A model generated the notes under the pieces. That model ran no database searches, was not told where the DNA came from, and saw nothing but the letters and a program-made list of their open reading frames with translations. The position numbers and the translations under genes are program-made. This document shows, in pieces, positions 11,233-20,381 of a stretch of 36,103 bases of DNA. The stretch lies in contig JAPSJT010000010.1 of assembly GCA_031178045.1 (NCBI GenBank), forward strand, positions 1 to 36,103. Direction: 5' to 3'. The DNA comes from Agromyces sp. Lineage in GTDB: Bacteria > Actinomycetota > Actinomycetes > Actinomycetales > Microbacteriaceae. How positions within the stretch are numbered: position 1 is the first letter of the stretch; every line of letters begins with the position of its first letter.

Positions 11233-11570
11233 GCGAACCGGGCGGAATCAGCGGCGGCGGGTCCGGGTCGGATGCCGCGAGCCGCGAGCCCGCGAGCCGC
11301 CACTTGCGTGCCGAGCTGCACGAACGACGACTCCGGGGCATCCGGAGGCTCGCGCACGCCGCGCTGCTCCTCGCCGGCGAGACGACGGGCATCGGCGGCC
11401 CCTCGATCGCCGACCTCGTGGTCGTGCGACGCGGGACGGACGCGCCGGTGATCCGGACGAAGGCCGGCACGCTCGACGAGGCCGACGCCCTGCTGAAGGC
11501 GATCAACGCCGATCTCGCGTCGATGTCGGTCGAGGAGTTCCTCGCCGAATGGGGTCACCTCGGGCCGTAG
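11229..11570 (+). CDS. Uncharacterised 113-aa protein, translationally coupled to nhaA
   Basis: ATGA overlap with nhaA stop; MSEPGGISGGGSGSDAASREPASRHLRAELHERRLRGIRRLAHAALLLAGE...SMSVEEFLAEWGHLGP; intact ORF with predicted helical segments. Confidence 0.7.
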   Translation: MSEPGGISGGGSGSDAASREPASRHLRAELHERRLRGIRRLAHAALLLAGETTGIGGPSIADLVVVRRGTDAPVIRTKAGTLDEADALLKAINADLASMSVEEFLAEWGHLGP

Positions 11571-11594
11571 CGGCGAGATCGCACCCGAGCCGAT

Positions 11595-11612
11595 GTCGCG
11601 TCGCGGCGCGAC
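11595..11612. terminator. Possible bidirectional hairpin between convergent genes
   Basis: GTCGCG-TCGCGG-CGCGAC in the gap between the nhaA-coupled ORF and the mfd stop codon; short stem, no U-tract. Confidence 0.3.
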
Positions 11613-11617
11613 CGCCC

Positions 11618-14600
11618 TCAGCCGGCCGCCGCGGCCGTCGAATCGGCGGATGCCTCGGCCGGCTCGGGCGCGGGGAAGATCGCGGTGACGAGATTCGACA
11701 CCCAGGCGATCAGGTCGGCGTCGCCCGGCGCCTCGCCGCCGGGTGTCGGGAACGGCACGAGGATGACGTCGTTCTGGGCGAAGTGCTTCGCGCCCGGGTA
11801 CATGCGCTCGAGGCGCACTCGACGCGAGTCGGGGATGGTCGCCGGAGTGATGCGCAGCTTCGTGCCGGTTGCGATGACGTCGCTGAGCCCGGCGAGCTGG
11901 GCCTGGCGTCGGAGCCGCGAGATCGCCACGAGGTTCTCGACCGCCTCGGGCGGCGTGCCGTAGCGGTCGACGAGCTCCTCGAGCACCGCGTCGATCTGGC
12001 CGTCCTTCGCGGCCGGGCCGCTCGCCGCCGAGAGCTTCTGGTACGCCTCGAGCCGCAGTCGCTCGGAGTCGACGTAGTCCTCGGGGATGTGCGCGTCGAC
12101 GGGGAGCTCGAGTCGCAGTTCGGTCTGCCCTTCGGCCACGTCGCCGCGGAAGGCCGACACCGCCTCGCCGATCATGCGCAGGTAGAGGTCGAAGCCGACC
12201 CCGGCGATGTGACCCGCCTGCTCCGCGCCGAGCAGGTTGCCGGCGCCGCGGATCTCGAGGTCTTTCAGGGCGACCTGCATACCGCTGCCGAGCTCGTTGT
12301 TCGCGGCGATCGTCGACAGGCGGTCGTGGGCGGTCTCGGAGAGCGGCTTCTGCGGGTCCCAGAGGAAGTAGGCGTACGCGCGCTCGCGCCCGCGACCGAC
12401 GCGACCGCGCAGCTGGTGCAGCTGCGAGAGCCCGTACTTGTCGGCCCGGTCGATGATGATCGTGTTGGCGTTCGCGATGTCGAGGCCCGTCTCGATGATC
12501 GTCGTCGAGACGAGCACGTCGAACTTGCGCTCCCAGAAGTCCACGACGATCTGTTCGAGTGCGTGCTCGTTGAGCTGGCCGTGCGCGACCGCGATGCGCG
12601 CCTCGGGCACGAGCTCGGACAGCTGCGCTGCGACCCGGTTGATCGAGGACACCCGGTTGTGCACGAAGAACACCTGGCCCTCGCGAAGCATCTCGCGCCG
12701 GATCGCGGCCGCCACCTGCTGCTCGGAGTACGGCCCGACGAACGTGAGGATCGGGTGCCGGTCTTCGGGTGGCGTCGCGAGGGTCGACATCTCGCGGATG
12801 CCCGTGACGGCCATCTCGAGCGTGCGCGGAATGGGAGTCGCGCTCATCGCGAGGATGTCGACGTTCGTCTTGAGCTTCTTGAGGGCGTCTTTGTGCTCGA
12901 CGCCGAAGCGCTGCTCCTCGTCGATGATGAGCAGGCCCACGTCTTTGAACTTCACCTGCTCGGTGAGGATGCGGTGCGTGCCGATGACCATGTCGACCGT
13001 GCCGTCGGCGAGGCCCGCGACGGTCTCGCGCACCTCCTTGTCGCTCTGGAACCGCGAGAGCGCGCGAACATGCACGGGGAACCCGGCGAAGCGTTCATTG
13101 AAGGTCTCGAGGTGCTGCTTCACGAGCAGGGTCGTCGGCACGAGCATCGCGACCTGTTTGCCGTCTTGGATCGCCTTGAACGCCGCGCGCACCGCCACCT
13201 CGGTCTTGCCGAAACCGACGTCGCCGGCGAGCAGGCGGTCCATGGGGATCGGCCGCTCCATGTCGGCCTTCACCTCGTCGATCGTCTGCAGCTGGTCGGG
13301 CGTCTCGGCGAACGGGAACGCCTCTTCGAGCTCGTGCTGCCAGGGCGTGTCGGGGCCGAACGCGTGTCCCTTCGCCGCCATGCGCGCGGAGTACAGCTTC
13401 ACGAGCTCGACCGCGATGTCGCGCACCGCCCGGCGTGCGCGACCCTTCGCCTGCGCCCAGTCGCTGCCGCCCATCTTCGAGAGCGCGGGTGCCTCGCCGC
13501 CGACGTAACGGCTCAGGAGGTCGAGCTGGTCGGTCGGGACGAACAGCCGGTCGCCCGGCTGGCCGCGCTTCGACGGCGCATATTCGAGCACGAGGTACTC
13601 GCGCACCGCCGTGGGCGCCTGCTGGATGCCGGCCGTGCGGCTGGGCCCCTTCGGTCGTGTGCCCGTCGCGACTTCGCGCTGCACCATCTCGACGAAGCGC
13701 CCGATGCCGTGGGTCTGGTGCACGACGTAGTCGCCGGCCTTGAGCTGCAGCGGGTCGACGACGTTGCGGCGTCGCGTCGCGAGCTTCTTGTTCTGCCGGG
13801 CGTCGTAGCCGGCGGCGCGGCCGTAGAACTCCGCCTCGGCGATGAGGCCGAGCTTCGCCTCGGGCACTTCGAACCCGCGCGCCGCGTCGGCCTGCACGAG
13901 GTAGGCGACGCCCGGATCGAGCTCGGACGGCACCGTATCGACGATTCGGGCGGCGAGCCCGGCCTCGGCGAGCACGTCGCGCGCGCGCTCCACGAGACCG
14001 TGGCCGGCGGATGCGACGACGAGACTCCACCCGTCGCGCAACCGCTCCCCGGCATGATCGACGGCGCCCGCGACGTTGCCCGCGAAGCTCGGCATCGCGT
14101 TCGCTGCGACGCGCACGTACTCGGAGGCGGCGCCGGCGGCCGCTTCGGCCACTGCGGCGTCGGAGGAGGCGGCCACGACCTCTGCGGCGTCCCCGAGGTC
14201 GAAGCTCGAGAAGGTCCACCACACTCGCTTCGCGTCGGCCTCGCCGGGAGCGCTGAAGAGGGTCGCCTCGCGGAACTGCCGGATCGTGAGGAAGTCGCCC
14301 GCCGCGAGGTCGATCGGCGCATCGGCGCCGACGGTCGCGGCGCTCCAGGCTGCGCTCAGGAACTCGCGGTTCGTCTCGGCGAGGCTCACGGCACGACCCG
14401 TCACCCGCTCGGGCTGCAGCACCGCGACCGCGGCACCGGCGGGGAGATAGTGCGAGAGCGGCACCAGCCGGTCGAGGAGCGCCGGAGCGAGCGACTCCAT
14501 CCCCTCGACGGGAATGCCTTCGGCCACCTTCTCGAGGAGGCCGGCGAGGCTCGGGAACTCGTGCACCATCTCTCGCGCCCGTTGGCGCACCGCAGGCGTG

Positions 14601-15322
14601 AGCAGGAGTTCGCGGCTCGGGGCGAGCAGCATCCGCTCGACCGGGTCGGGAAGCGACCGTTGGTCGGCGACCGAGAACGAGCGCAGTTCTTCGACCTCGT
14701 CGCCGAAGAACTCCACGCGAACAGGGTGGTCGGCGGTCGGCGGGAAGACATCGAGGATGCCGCCGCGCACGGCGAACTCGCCGCGGCGGGCCACCATGTC
14801 GACGCGGGAATAGGCGAGGTCGACGAGACGGCGCGAGAGCTCTGCGAGGTCGTACCCGCGGCCACCTGCGACGAGCTCGATGGGAGTCAGCTCGGCGAGG
14901 TTGTCGGCGAGCGGCTGCAGCGCCGCCCGCACCGAGGCGACGATGACGAGCGGGTGCCGCGCACCCGAGGCCGACCATTCGTGCATACGACGAATGGCAT
15001 GCAGTCGCCGACCCACCGTCTCTGCGGACGGACTCAACCGCTCGTGGGGCAGGGTCTCCCACGCGGGGAACTCGAGGACCTCGGCGTCGGCGAGGTACGG
15101 GCCGAGCGATGCGCGCATGGCCTCGCCTTCGCGACTCGTCGCCGTGATCACGAGGAGCGCCGGCGGCAGCCCGGCCTCGGCCCGGCGCTGCAGGAGACCC
15201 GCGAGCAGTGGCGCATCAAGGCCGGCCGGCGCCGAGAAGTCGGCATTCCGCTGGGCTTCGGCCAACGCGCCGTCGATCGTCGAGGCGCGCGAAAGCGCCG
15301 TGGTCAAGCCCTGCAGATTCAC
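11618..15322 (-). CDS. mfd: Transcription-repair coupling factor
   Basis: LLAGDVGFGKTEVAVRAAF, DEEQRFGVEHKDALKKL, MSATPIPRTLEMAVTGIR, QLHQLRGRVGRGRERAYAY; GTG start at 15322. Confidence 0.97.
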   Translation of the reverse strand: MNLQGLTTALSRASTIDGALAEAQRNADFSAPAGLDAPLLAGLLQRRAEAGLPPALLVITATSREGEAMRASLGPYLADAEVLEFPAWETLPHERLSPSAETVGRRLHAIRRMHEWSASGARHPLVIVASVRAALQPLADNLAELTPIELVAGGRGYDLAELSRRLVDLAYSRVDMVARRGEFAVRGGILDVFPPTADHPVRVEFFGDEVEELRSFSVADQRSLPDPVERMLLAPSRELLLTPAVRQRAREMVHEFPSLAGLLEKVAEGIPVEGMESLAPALLDRLVPLSHYLPAGAAVAVLQPERVTGRAVSLAETNREFLSAAWSAATVGADAPIDLAAGDFLTIRQFREATLFSAPGEADAKRVWWTFSSFDLGDAAEVVAASSDAAVAEAAAGAASEYVRVAANAMPSFAGNVAGAVDHAGERLRDGWSLVVASAGHGLVERARDVLAEAGLAARIVDTVPSELDPGVAYLVQADAARGFEVPEAKLGLIAEAEFYGRAAGYDARQNKKLATRRRNVVDPLQLKAGDYVVHQTHGIGRFVEMVQREVATGTRPKGPSRTAGIQQAPTAVREYLVLEYAPSKRGQPGDRLFVPTDQLDLLSRYVGGEAPALSKMGGSDWAQAKGRARRAVRDIAVELVKLYSARMAAKGHAFGPDTPWQHELEEAFPFAETPDQLQTIDEVKADMERPIPMDRLLAGDVGFGKTEVAVRAAFKAIQDGKQVAMLVPTTLLVKQHLETFNERFAGFPVHVRALSRFQSDKEVRETVAGLADGTVDMVIGTHRILTEQVKFKDVGLLIIDEEQRFGVEHKDALKKLKTNVDILAMSATPIPRTLEMAVTGIREMSTLATPPEDRHPILTFVGPYSEQQVAAAIRREMLREGQVFFVHNRVSSINRVAAQLSELVPEARIAVAHGQLNEHALEQIVVDFWERKFDVLVSTTIIETGLDIANANTIIIDRADKYGLSQLHQLRGRVGRGRERAYAYFLWDPQKPLSETAHDRLSTIAANNELGSGMQVALKDLEIRGAGNLLGAEQAGHIAGVGFDLYLRMIGEAVSAFRGDVAEGQTELRLELPVDAHIPEDYVDSERLRLEAYQKLSAASGPAAKDGQIDAVLEELVDRYGTPPEAVENLVAISRLRRQAQLAGLSDVIATGTKLRITPATIPDSRRVRLERMYPGAKHFAQNDVILVPFPTPGGEAPGDADLIAWVSNLVTAIFPAPEPAEASADSTAAAAG

Positions 15323-15328
15323 CGTACG

Positions 15329-15334
15329 AGTCTA
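15329..15334 (-). promoter_or_regulatory. Predicted -10 box (TAGACT) for leaderless mfd mRNA
   Basis: TAGACT-CGTACG-GTG: 6-nt spacing from -10 to start codon. Confidence 0.5.
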
Positions 15335-15425
15335 CGCGCGGCATCCGACAGCCCGGCCGCTCCGACCGGCGTCGGCGCCGCCCGATACGATGGGCGCCGC
15401 CCACCATGCACCGGGAGGACCCCAC

Positions 15426-16145
15426 ATGATCATCGCCGCCGCCGACGGATCGGCCCTCGGCAACCCCGGCCCGGCGGGCTGGGCCTGGTACGTCGGCGAC
15501 GACTGCTGGGCGGCCGGCGGCTGGAAGCACGCGACGAACAACCAGGCCGAGCTCACCGCCGTGCTCGAGCTCCTCCGCGCAACGGCTCACGTCGACGACG
15601 AACTGCACATCCAGTGCGACAGCCAGTACGTCATCAACGCGGTGACGAAGTGGATGGCGGGCTGGAAGCGCAAGGGATGGCGCAAGGCCGACGGCAAGCC
15701 GGTCATGAACGTCGAGCTCCTGCAGGCCCTCGACGCCGAACTCGTCGGCCGGCGCTACCGCTTCGAGTGGGTGAAGGGCCACATCGGGCACGCCATGAAC
15801 GAGGCGGCCGACGAACGGGCGCGGGCCGTCGCCGAGGCGTTCCGCCGCGGGGCCGCGGTCATTCCTTCGGGCCCCGGGTGGACGAGAGGCGGCGCGGTCG
15901 AGCCGCGCGTCGACGAGATCGCCGTCGCGGAGGTCTCCGACGAGGTCGAGCCGATGGAGATCCCGCCACCCCTCGAACCCGCTGACGCGGTATCCGACGA
16001 CGCGGCGCTCTTCTCACTCGACGAGCTTCCCGAGGAGTGGCACGCCATCACGCTCGATCTCTCGACCGAGGAGTACGACCGCCTCGTGGTGCGAGCCCGC
16101 GCCGAGGGCGTCTCGCCCGAGGAGTTCCTCCGCGGACTGATCTGA
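15426..16145 (+). CDS. rnhA: Ribonuclease HI with about 85-aa C-terminal extension
   Basis: AADGSALGNPGPAGWAWYV, NNQAELTAVLELL, CDSQYVINAVTKWMAGWKRKGWRKADGKPVMN, WVKGHIGHAMNEAADERA; catalytic D-E-D-D arrangement. The extension ends LDLSTEEYDRLVVRARAEGVSPEEFLRGLI. Confidence 0.92.
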   Translation: MIIAAADGSALGNPGPAGWAWYVGDDCWAAGGWKHATNNQAELTAVLELLRATAHVDDELHIQCDSQYVINAVTKWMAGWKRKGWRKADGKPVMNVELLQALDAELVGRRYRFEWVKGHIGHAMNEAADERARAVAEAFRRGAAVIPSGPGWTRGGAVEPRVDEIAVAEVSDEVEPMEIPPPLEPADAVSDDAALFSLDELPEEWHAITLDLSTEEYDRLVVRARAEGVSPEEFLRGLI

Positions 16146-16172
16146 CCCCAGGATCCCCGGGCCGCCCGCCGC

Positions 16173-16805
16173 TCAGGCCGGCGAGTGGAAGCGCTGCTGG
16201 GCGGCGACGAGCCCGTCGGCGACGATCGCCTCGACGGCGTCGGCGGCATCCGACAGCAGGTTCGGCAGCGCCTGCCGCTCGGTGCCCGAGAAGTCCTTGA
16301 GCACGAAGTCGGCGGCGTCCTGCCGGCCCGGCGGTCGGCCGATGCCGACCCGCACGCGCGTGAACGCGCCGGAGTCGGTCGCCTTCTGGATGTCGCGGAG
16401 GCCGTTGTGCCCGCCGTGTCCGCCGCCCTGCTTCAGGCGCACGGTGTCGAACGGGATGTCGAGCTCGTCGTGCACCACCACGAGCCGGTCGACGGGAAGC
16501 GAGTAGTACTTGATGAGCGCCGAGACGGGGCCGCCAGAGGTGTTCATGTAGCTGTTCGGCTTCGCGATCACGAGCTTCGGCCCGCCCGGCCGGAGGAACC
16601 CCTCGGCGACCCGCGAGGGCGTCTTGTGCGACTTGAACGTCACGCCGAGACGGGCTGCGAGTTCGTCGACGACCATCTGGCCGACGTTGTGGCGATTGCC
16701 GGCGTACTGGGCTCCGGGGTTGCCGAGGCCGACGACGAGCCAGGTGTTCTCGGGCACGGCGTCGAGTTCCTTTCGGCGTGGACGGAAGCGATCGAGGAAT
16801 CCCAC
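16173..16805 (-). CDS. pth: Peptidyl-tRNA hydrolase
   Basis: [78 protein letters not shown]. Confidence 0.96.
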   Translation of the reverse strand: MGFLDRFRPRRKELDAVPENTWLVVGLGNPGAQYAGNRHNVGQMVVDELAARLGVTFKSHKTPSRVAEGFLRPGGPKLVIAKPNSYMNTSGGPVSALIKYYSLPVDRLVVVHDELDIPFDTVRLKQGGGHGGHNGLRDIQKATDSGAFTRVRVGIGRPPGRQDAADFVLKDFSGTERQALPNLLSDAADAVEAIVADGLVAAQQRFHSPA

Positions 16806-16867
16806 GAGTGCTCCGATCTGAGGTGCGCCGATCCGGTCGGGGATGCGACGATCTGGCGAAATGCGAA

Positions 16868-16938
16868 GGGCCTGCGGCCCGCCTCCGAGCGTACCCGGAT
16901 GCGGCCCGCAGGCCCCGACGCAGGCCGAGGGCCTGCGG
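16868..16938 (-). promoter_or_regulatory. Two mutually exclusive hairpins between rplY and pth
   Basis: GGGCCTGCGG at 16868-16877 and 16929-16938; the complementary CCGCAGGCCC at 16906-16915 can pair with either. Confidence 0.55.
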
Positions 16939-16944
16939 TGCCGG

Positions 16945-17577
16945 CTATTCGGCGGACTCGCCGGCGGCCTCCGCGGCAGGAGCCTCGGCGGGCGCCTCTG
17001 CGGCGGCGGCCTCTGCGGCCTCCTCGCCGAGGTCGACCTTCTGCGGCACGTGCACGAGCACGACGAGCGTCTCGGGGTCGCTCACGAGCGTGGCGCCCTT
17101 GGGCAGCTCGACGTCCTTGGCGTGGATCTGGGTGCCCTCCTCGAGCCCCTCGACCGACAGCACGATGTTCTCGGGGATGTGCGTCGCCTCCGCGTCGATC
17201 GTGAGGGTCTTGGCGTCGAGGTCGGCGATGGTGCCGGGGTACGACTCGCCCTCGAGGTGCACGGGCACCTCGACCTGCACGCGCTCGCCCTGACGGATGA
17301 CGATGAGGTCCAGGTGCTCGATGATCTGGTGCACCGGGTCCTTCTGCACGTCCTTGACGAGGGCGAGCTGGCTCTTGCCGGCGATCTGCAGGTCGAGCAC
17401 CGCGTTCGCCTTGCGGATGAGCAGGGCGACCTGGTGGCCCGGCAGCGTGACGTGCTGCGGGTCGGTGCCGTGCCCGTAGATGACGGCGGGGATCTTGCCG
17501 GCGGCGCGGATCTTGCGGGCCGCGCCCTTGCCGAAGGACTCGCGGGCTTCCGCGACGACCTTGTTGTCTTCTGCCAT
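16945..17577 (-). CDS. rplY: 50S ribosomal protein L25 (Ctc/TL5 form with C-terminal domain)
   Basis: [49 protein letters not shown]...; canonical AAGGAG SD; Ala/Glu-rich tail. Confidence 0.95.
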   Translation of the reverse strand: MAEDNKVVAEARESFGKGAARKIRAAGKIPAVIYGHGTDPQHVTLPGHQVALLIRKANAVLDLQIAGKSQLALVKDVQKDPVHQIIEHLDLIVIRQGERVQVEVPVHLEGESYPGTIADLDAKTLTIDAEATHIPENIVLSVEGLEEGTQIHAKDVELPKGATLVSDPETLVVLVHVPQKVDLGEEAAEAAAAEAPAEAPAAEAAGESAE

Positions 17578-17748
17578 GGTGATTCTCCTTGCGGGCTCGG
17601 GGGCCCAGATCGTGTGTCTGTCTTCAACTCGAACGCATGCGAGCGTGAGGAATAGCCGAGAGCCGCTTCCACCGCGTCGATCACGGATGCCGCACCGCGC
17701 CGGAGCACGGACAGCGAGACATCCCTCGCCGAAGTTCAATGGACGAGT

Positions 17749-18276
17749 CTACCAGCCGGGGGCCATGGCGGCGATCGCGCGGTCCGCGACCTCGCCGACG
17801 GGACCGGTGTTCTCGACACGGACCCCTCGCTCGTCGTCGGCGAGCGGCTCGAGCGCCGCGAGCTGCGAGGCGAGGAGCGTCGCCGGCATGAAGTGGTCGA
17901 GGCGCTGCTCGAGCCGCTCGCCGAGCTCGTCGGCGGTCACGACGAGCTCGGCGAACACCGCGTCGGGGCACGCCGCGCGGATGGCGTCGCGATACGCCCG
18001 GCGCAGCGCCGAGCATGCGATGACGCACCCGCCCTCCGCATCGGCGAGCGCCTCCCCGACGCGCCTGAGCCAGGGCCACCGGTCGTCGTCGTCGAGCGGC
18101 ACGCCGGATCGCATCTTCTCGACGTTGGCTGCGGGGTGCAGGTCGTCGGAGTCGATGAACCGCATACCCGGATACCGCGTGGTGAGCCGCTCGGCGAGGG
18201 CGGCACCGACCACCGACTTGCCGGAGCCGCTCGGCCCCATGACCACGATGCGGGGCGGAGCTGGCGCGTCGTTCAT
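17749..18276 (-). CDS. gntK: Gluconokinase
   Basis: VVMGPSGSGKSVVGAALAERL, FIDSDDLHPAANVEKMRSGVPLDDDDRWPWLRRVGEAL, ACSALRRAYRD. Confidence 0.93.
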   Translation of the reverse strand: MNDAPAPPRIVVMGPSGSGKSVVGAALAERLTTRYPGMRFIDSDDLHPAANVEKMRSGVPLDDDDRWPWLRRVGEALADAEGGCVIACSALRRAYRDAIRAACPDAVFAELVVTADELGERLEQRLDHFMPATLLASQLAALEPLADDERGVRVENTGPVGEVADRAIAAMAPGW

Positions 18277-18283
18277 GCGTTGC

Positions 18284-18289
18284 AGGCTA
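18284..18289 (-). promoter_or_regulatory. Predicted -10 box (TAGCCT) for leaderless gntK mRNA
   Basis: TAGCCT-GCAACGC-ATG, 7-nt spacing. Confidence 0.5.
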
Positions 18290-18299
18290 GCCCACGCTC

Positions 18300-18336
18300 C
18301 TCACCGCAACAGCGCGCAACGGTGAGCCGCGCTCAC
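18300..18336. promoter_or_regulatory. Operator candidate between divergent gntK and gnd
   Basis: CTCACCG-N13-CGGTGAG (18300-18326) and GTGAGC-CGC-GCTCAC (18322-18336) share the central GTGAG half-site; a candidate gnd -10 (TACGCT, 18339-18344) follows directly. Confidence 0.5.
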
Positions 18337-18377
18337 AGTACGCTGGAGGCGACCCCTGACTTCTCGAGGAGAGCTTC

Positions 18378-19838
18378 GTGCCTGAAACCGGAACCGCAAA
18401 CATCGGAGTCGTCGGACTCGCCGTGATGGGCTCGAATCTCGCCCGCAATCTCGCGAGCCGCGAGGGCAACACCGTCGCCGTGTTCAACCGCTCCCCCGAG
18501 CGCACCCACACGCTGACCTCCGAGCACCCCGAGGCGGGCTTCGTCGCAGGCGAGTCGTACGACGAGTTCGTCGCATCGCTCTCCAAGCCGCGCACGGCCA
18601 TCATCATGGTGCAGGCCGGCAAGGGCACCGACGCGGTCATCTCCGAGCTCGTCAAGCGGTTCGAGCCCGGCGACATCATCGTCGACGGCGGCAACGCGAA
18701 CTTCCACGACACGATCCGCCGCGAGGCCGAGATCAAGCCCACCGGCATCCACTTCGTCGGCGCAGGCATCTCGGGCGGCGAGGAGGGCGCGCTCAAGGGC
18801 CCGTCGATCATGCCCGGCGGCTCCGCCGAGTCCTACGAGACCCTCGGTCCGATCCTCGCCTCGATCGCCGCGGTCGCCGAGGGCGAGCCGTGCGTGACCC
18901 ACGTCGGCACCGACGGCGCGGGCCACTTCGTGAAGATGGTGCACAACGGCATCGAGTACGCCGACATGCAGCTCATCGCCGAGGCCTACGACCTCATCCG
19001 CCAGGGCACCGGCAAGTCGCCCGCCGAGATCGCCGACATCTTCGCCGAGTGGAACACCGGCGAGCTCGAGAGCTACCTCATCGAGATCACCGCCGAGGTG
19101 CTGCGCCAGACGGATGCCGCGACCGGCCAGCCCCTCGTCGACGTCATCCTCGACGAGGCGGGCGCCAAGGGCACCGGCGCATGGACCGTGCAGAACGCCC
19201 TCGACCTCGGCGTGCCGACCTCGGGCATCGCCGAGGCGGTCTTCGCCCGCAGCCTCTCGTCCAAGCGCGCGCAGCGCGAGGCGGCATCCGACCTGCCCGG
19301 CCCCTCGGGCGAGTGGACGGTCGCGGCCGACGAGGCCGACGCGTTCATCGAGGACGTGCGCCGCGCGCTCTACGCCTCGAAGATCATCGCCTACTCGCAG
19401 GGCTTCGACGAGATCGTCGCGGGCGCCGAGCAGTTCGGCTGGGACATCAAGAAGGGCGACATCGCCAAGATCTGGCGCGCCGGATGCATCATCCGCGCCC
19501 GCTTCCTCAACCGCATCGCCGAGGCGTACGCCGACGACCCGGCCCTCGTCGCGCTCGTCGTCGCACCGTACTTCCGCGACGCCGTCGCGGGGGCGCAGGA
19601 GAGCTGGCGCCGCGTCGTGGCGATCGCCGCGCAGGCCGGCATCCCGACCCCGGCGTTCTCGTCCTCGCTCGCGTACTACGACGGCCTTCGCGCCGATCGG
19701 CTCCCCGCCGCGCTCATCCAGGGTCAGCGTGACTTCTTCGGCGCACACACCTACAAGCGCGTCGACAAGCCCGGCGTGTTCCACACGCTGTGGTCGGGCG
19801 ACCGCTCCGAGATCGAGACGACGCCCTCCTCCCACTGA
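18378..19838 (+). CDS. gnd: 6-phosphogluconate dehydrogenase, decarboxylating
   Basis: IGVVGLAVMGSNLARNLASREGNTVAVFNRSPERT, IIVDGGNANFHDTIRR, FVGAGISGGEEGALKGPSIMPGG, HFVKMVHNGIEYADMQLIAEAYDL; GTG start with GAGGAG SD. Confidence 0.97.
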   Translation: MPETGTANIGVVGLAVMGSNLARNLASREGNTVAVFNRSPERTHTLTSEHPEAGFVAGESYDEFVASLSKPRTAIIMVQAGKGTDAVISELVKRFEPGDIIVDGGNANFHDTIRREAEIKPTGIHFVGAGISGGEEGALKGPSIMPGGSAESYETLGPILASIAAVAEGEPCVTHVGTDGAGHFVKMVHNGIEYADMQLIAEAYDLIRQGTGKSPAEIADIFAEWNTGELESYLIEITAEVLRQTDAATGQPLVDVILDEAGAKGTGAWTVQNALDLGVPTSGIAEAVFARSLSSKRAQREAASDLPGPSGEWTVAADEADAFIEDVRRALYASKIIAYSQGFDEIVAGAEQFGWDIKKGDIAKIWRAGCIIRARFLNRIAEAYADDPALVALVVAPYFRDAVAGAQESWRRVVAIAAQAGIPTPAFSSSLAYYDGLRADRLPAALIQGQRDFFGAHTYKRVDKPGVFHTLWSGDRSEIETTPSSH

Positions 19839-19874
19839 GGTCGGCGACCGCAGACAGGCGCAGGAAGGCACGGC

Positions 19875-19970
19875 ATGCCGGAACCGACGTGGCGGGGTGA
19901 GGGCGCCGGTCCCGACTGCCGTTTCGCGCTCGCGAACGAGCGCACCTTCCTCGCCCGGATCCGCGCCTGA
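19875..19970 (+). pseudogene. Truncated DUF202 (YidH-like) N-terminal remnant
   Basis: MPEPTWRGEGAGPDCRFALANERTFLARIRA* matches the start of the DUF202 motif (D-x-RF-x-LANERTFLAWIRTAL) and then stops; SD AGGAAGG upstream. Confidence 0.65.
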
Positions 19971-20347
19971 TGTCGTGGCATCCCGAACTCGAGCCCGACC
20001 CGCACGGCGATGACGACGGCCGGCCGATGCCGGGTGAGCGCCGACGTCGAGTGCTGCGCATCGCGGTGCTGATCGCGCTCGGCGCGCTCGTACTGCCCCT
20101 CGTGCTCTCGGCGTACAGTGTCGCGAAGTCGGCGGCCGATCGGGCATGCGCCGTCTACGTCAGCGCCTACGACGCGGACGCCGCGGGCTTCCGCACGGCA
20201 TTCGACCTCTTCGGACCCGGCGGTCCCGGCTGGGAGTGCCGATCGGTGTCGGCGGGCGGCACCGAACGGGTCATCGCCGAGCTCGGTCCGCTGCCGGCCG
20301 CGCCGCGTCAGCTGCCGCCGTCGCCTCCCGCCGAACGCGACGCCTGA
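19970..20347 (+). CDS. Small single-TM membrane protein of unknown function
   Basis: 125 aa; TM VLRIAVLIALGALVLPLVLSAYSVA; TGATG overlap with the upstream DUF202 remnant; conserved-looking Cys pair. Confidence 0.65.
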   Translation: MSWHPELEPDPHGDDDGRPMPGERRRRVLRIAVLIALGALVLPLVLSAYSVAKSAADRACAVYVSAYDADAAGFRTAFDLFGPGGPGWECRSVSAGGTERVIAELGPLPAAPRQLPPSPPAERDA

Positions 20348-20381
20348 GCCGCGTGCGCGGTAGCGGCCCCAGGTTCGCGAC

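Noticed and set aside
11192-15985. 1597-aa plus-strand ORF antisense to mfd
   Set aside because: Arg/Val/Asp/Glu-rich translation typical of the antisense frame of a high-GC gene; mfd on the minus strand has complete helicase motifs.
18333-20147. 604-aa minus-strand ORF opposite gnd
   Set aside because: Antisense shadow of gnd; no recognisable motifs and it crosses intergenic promoters.
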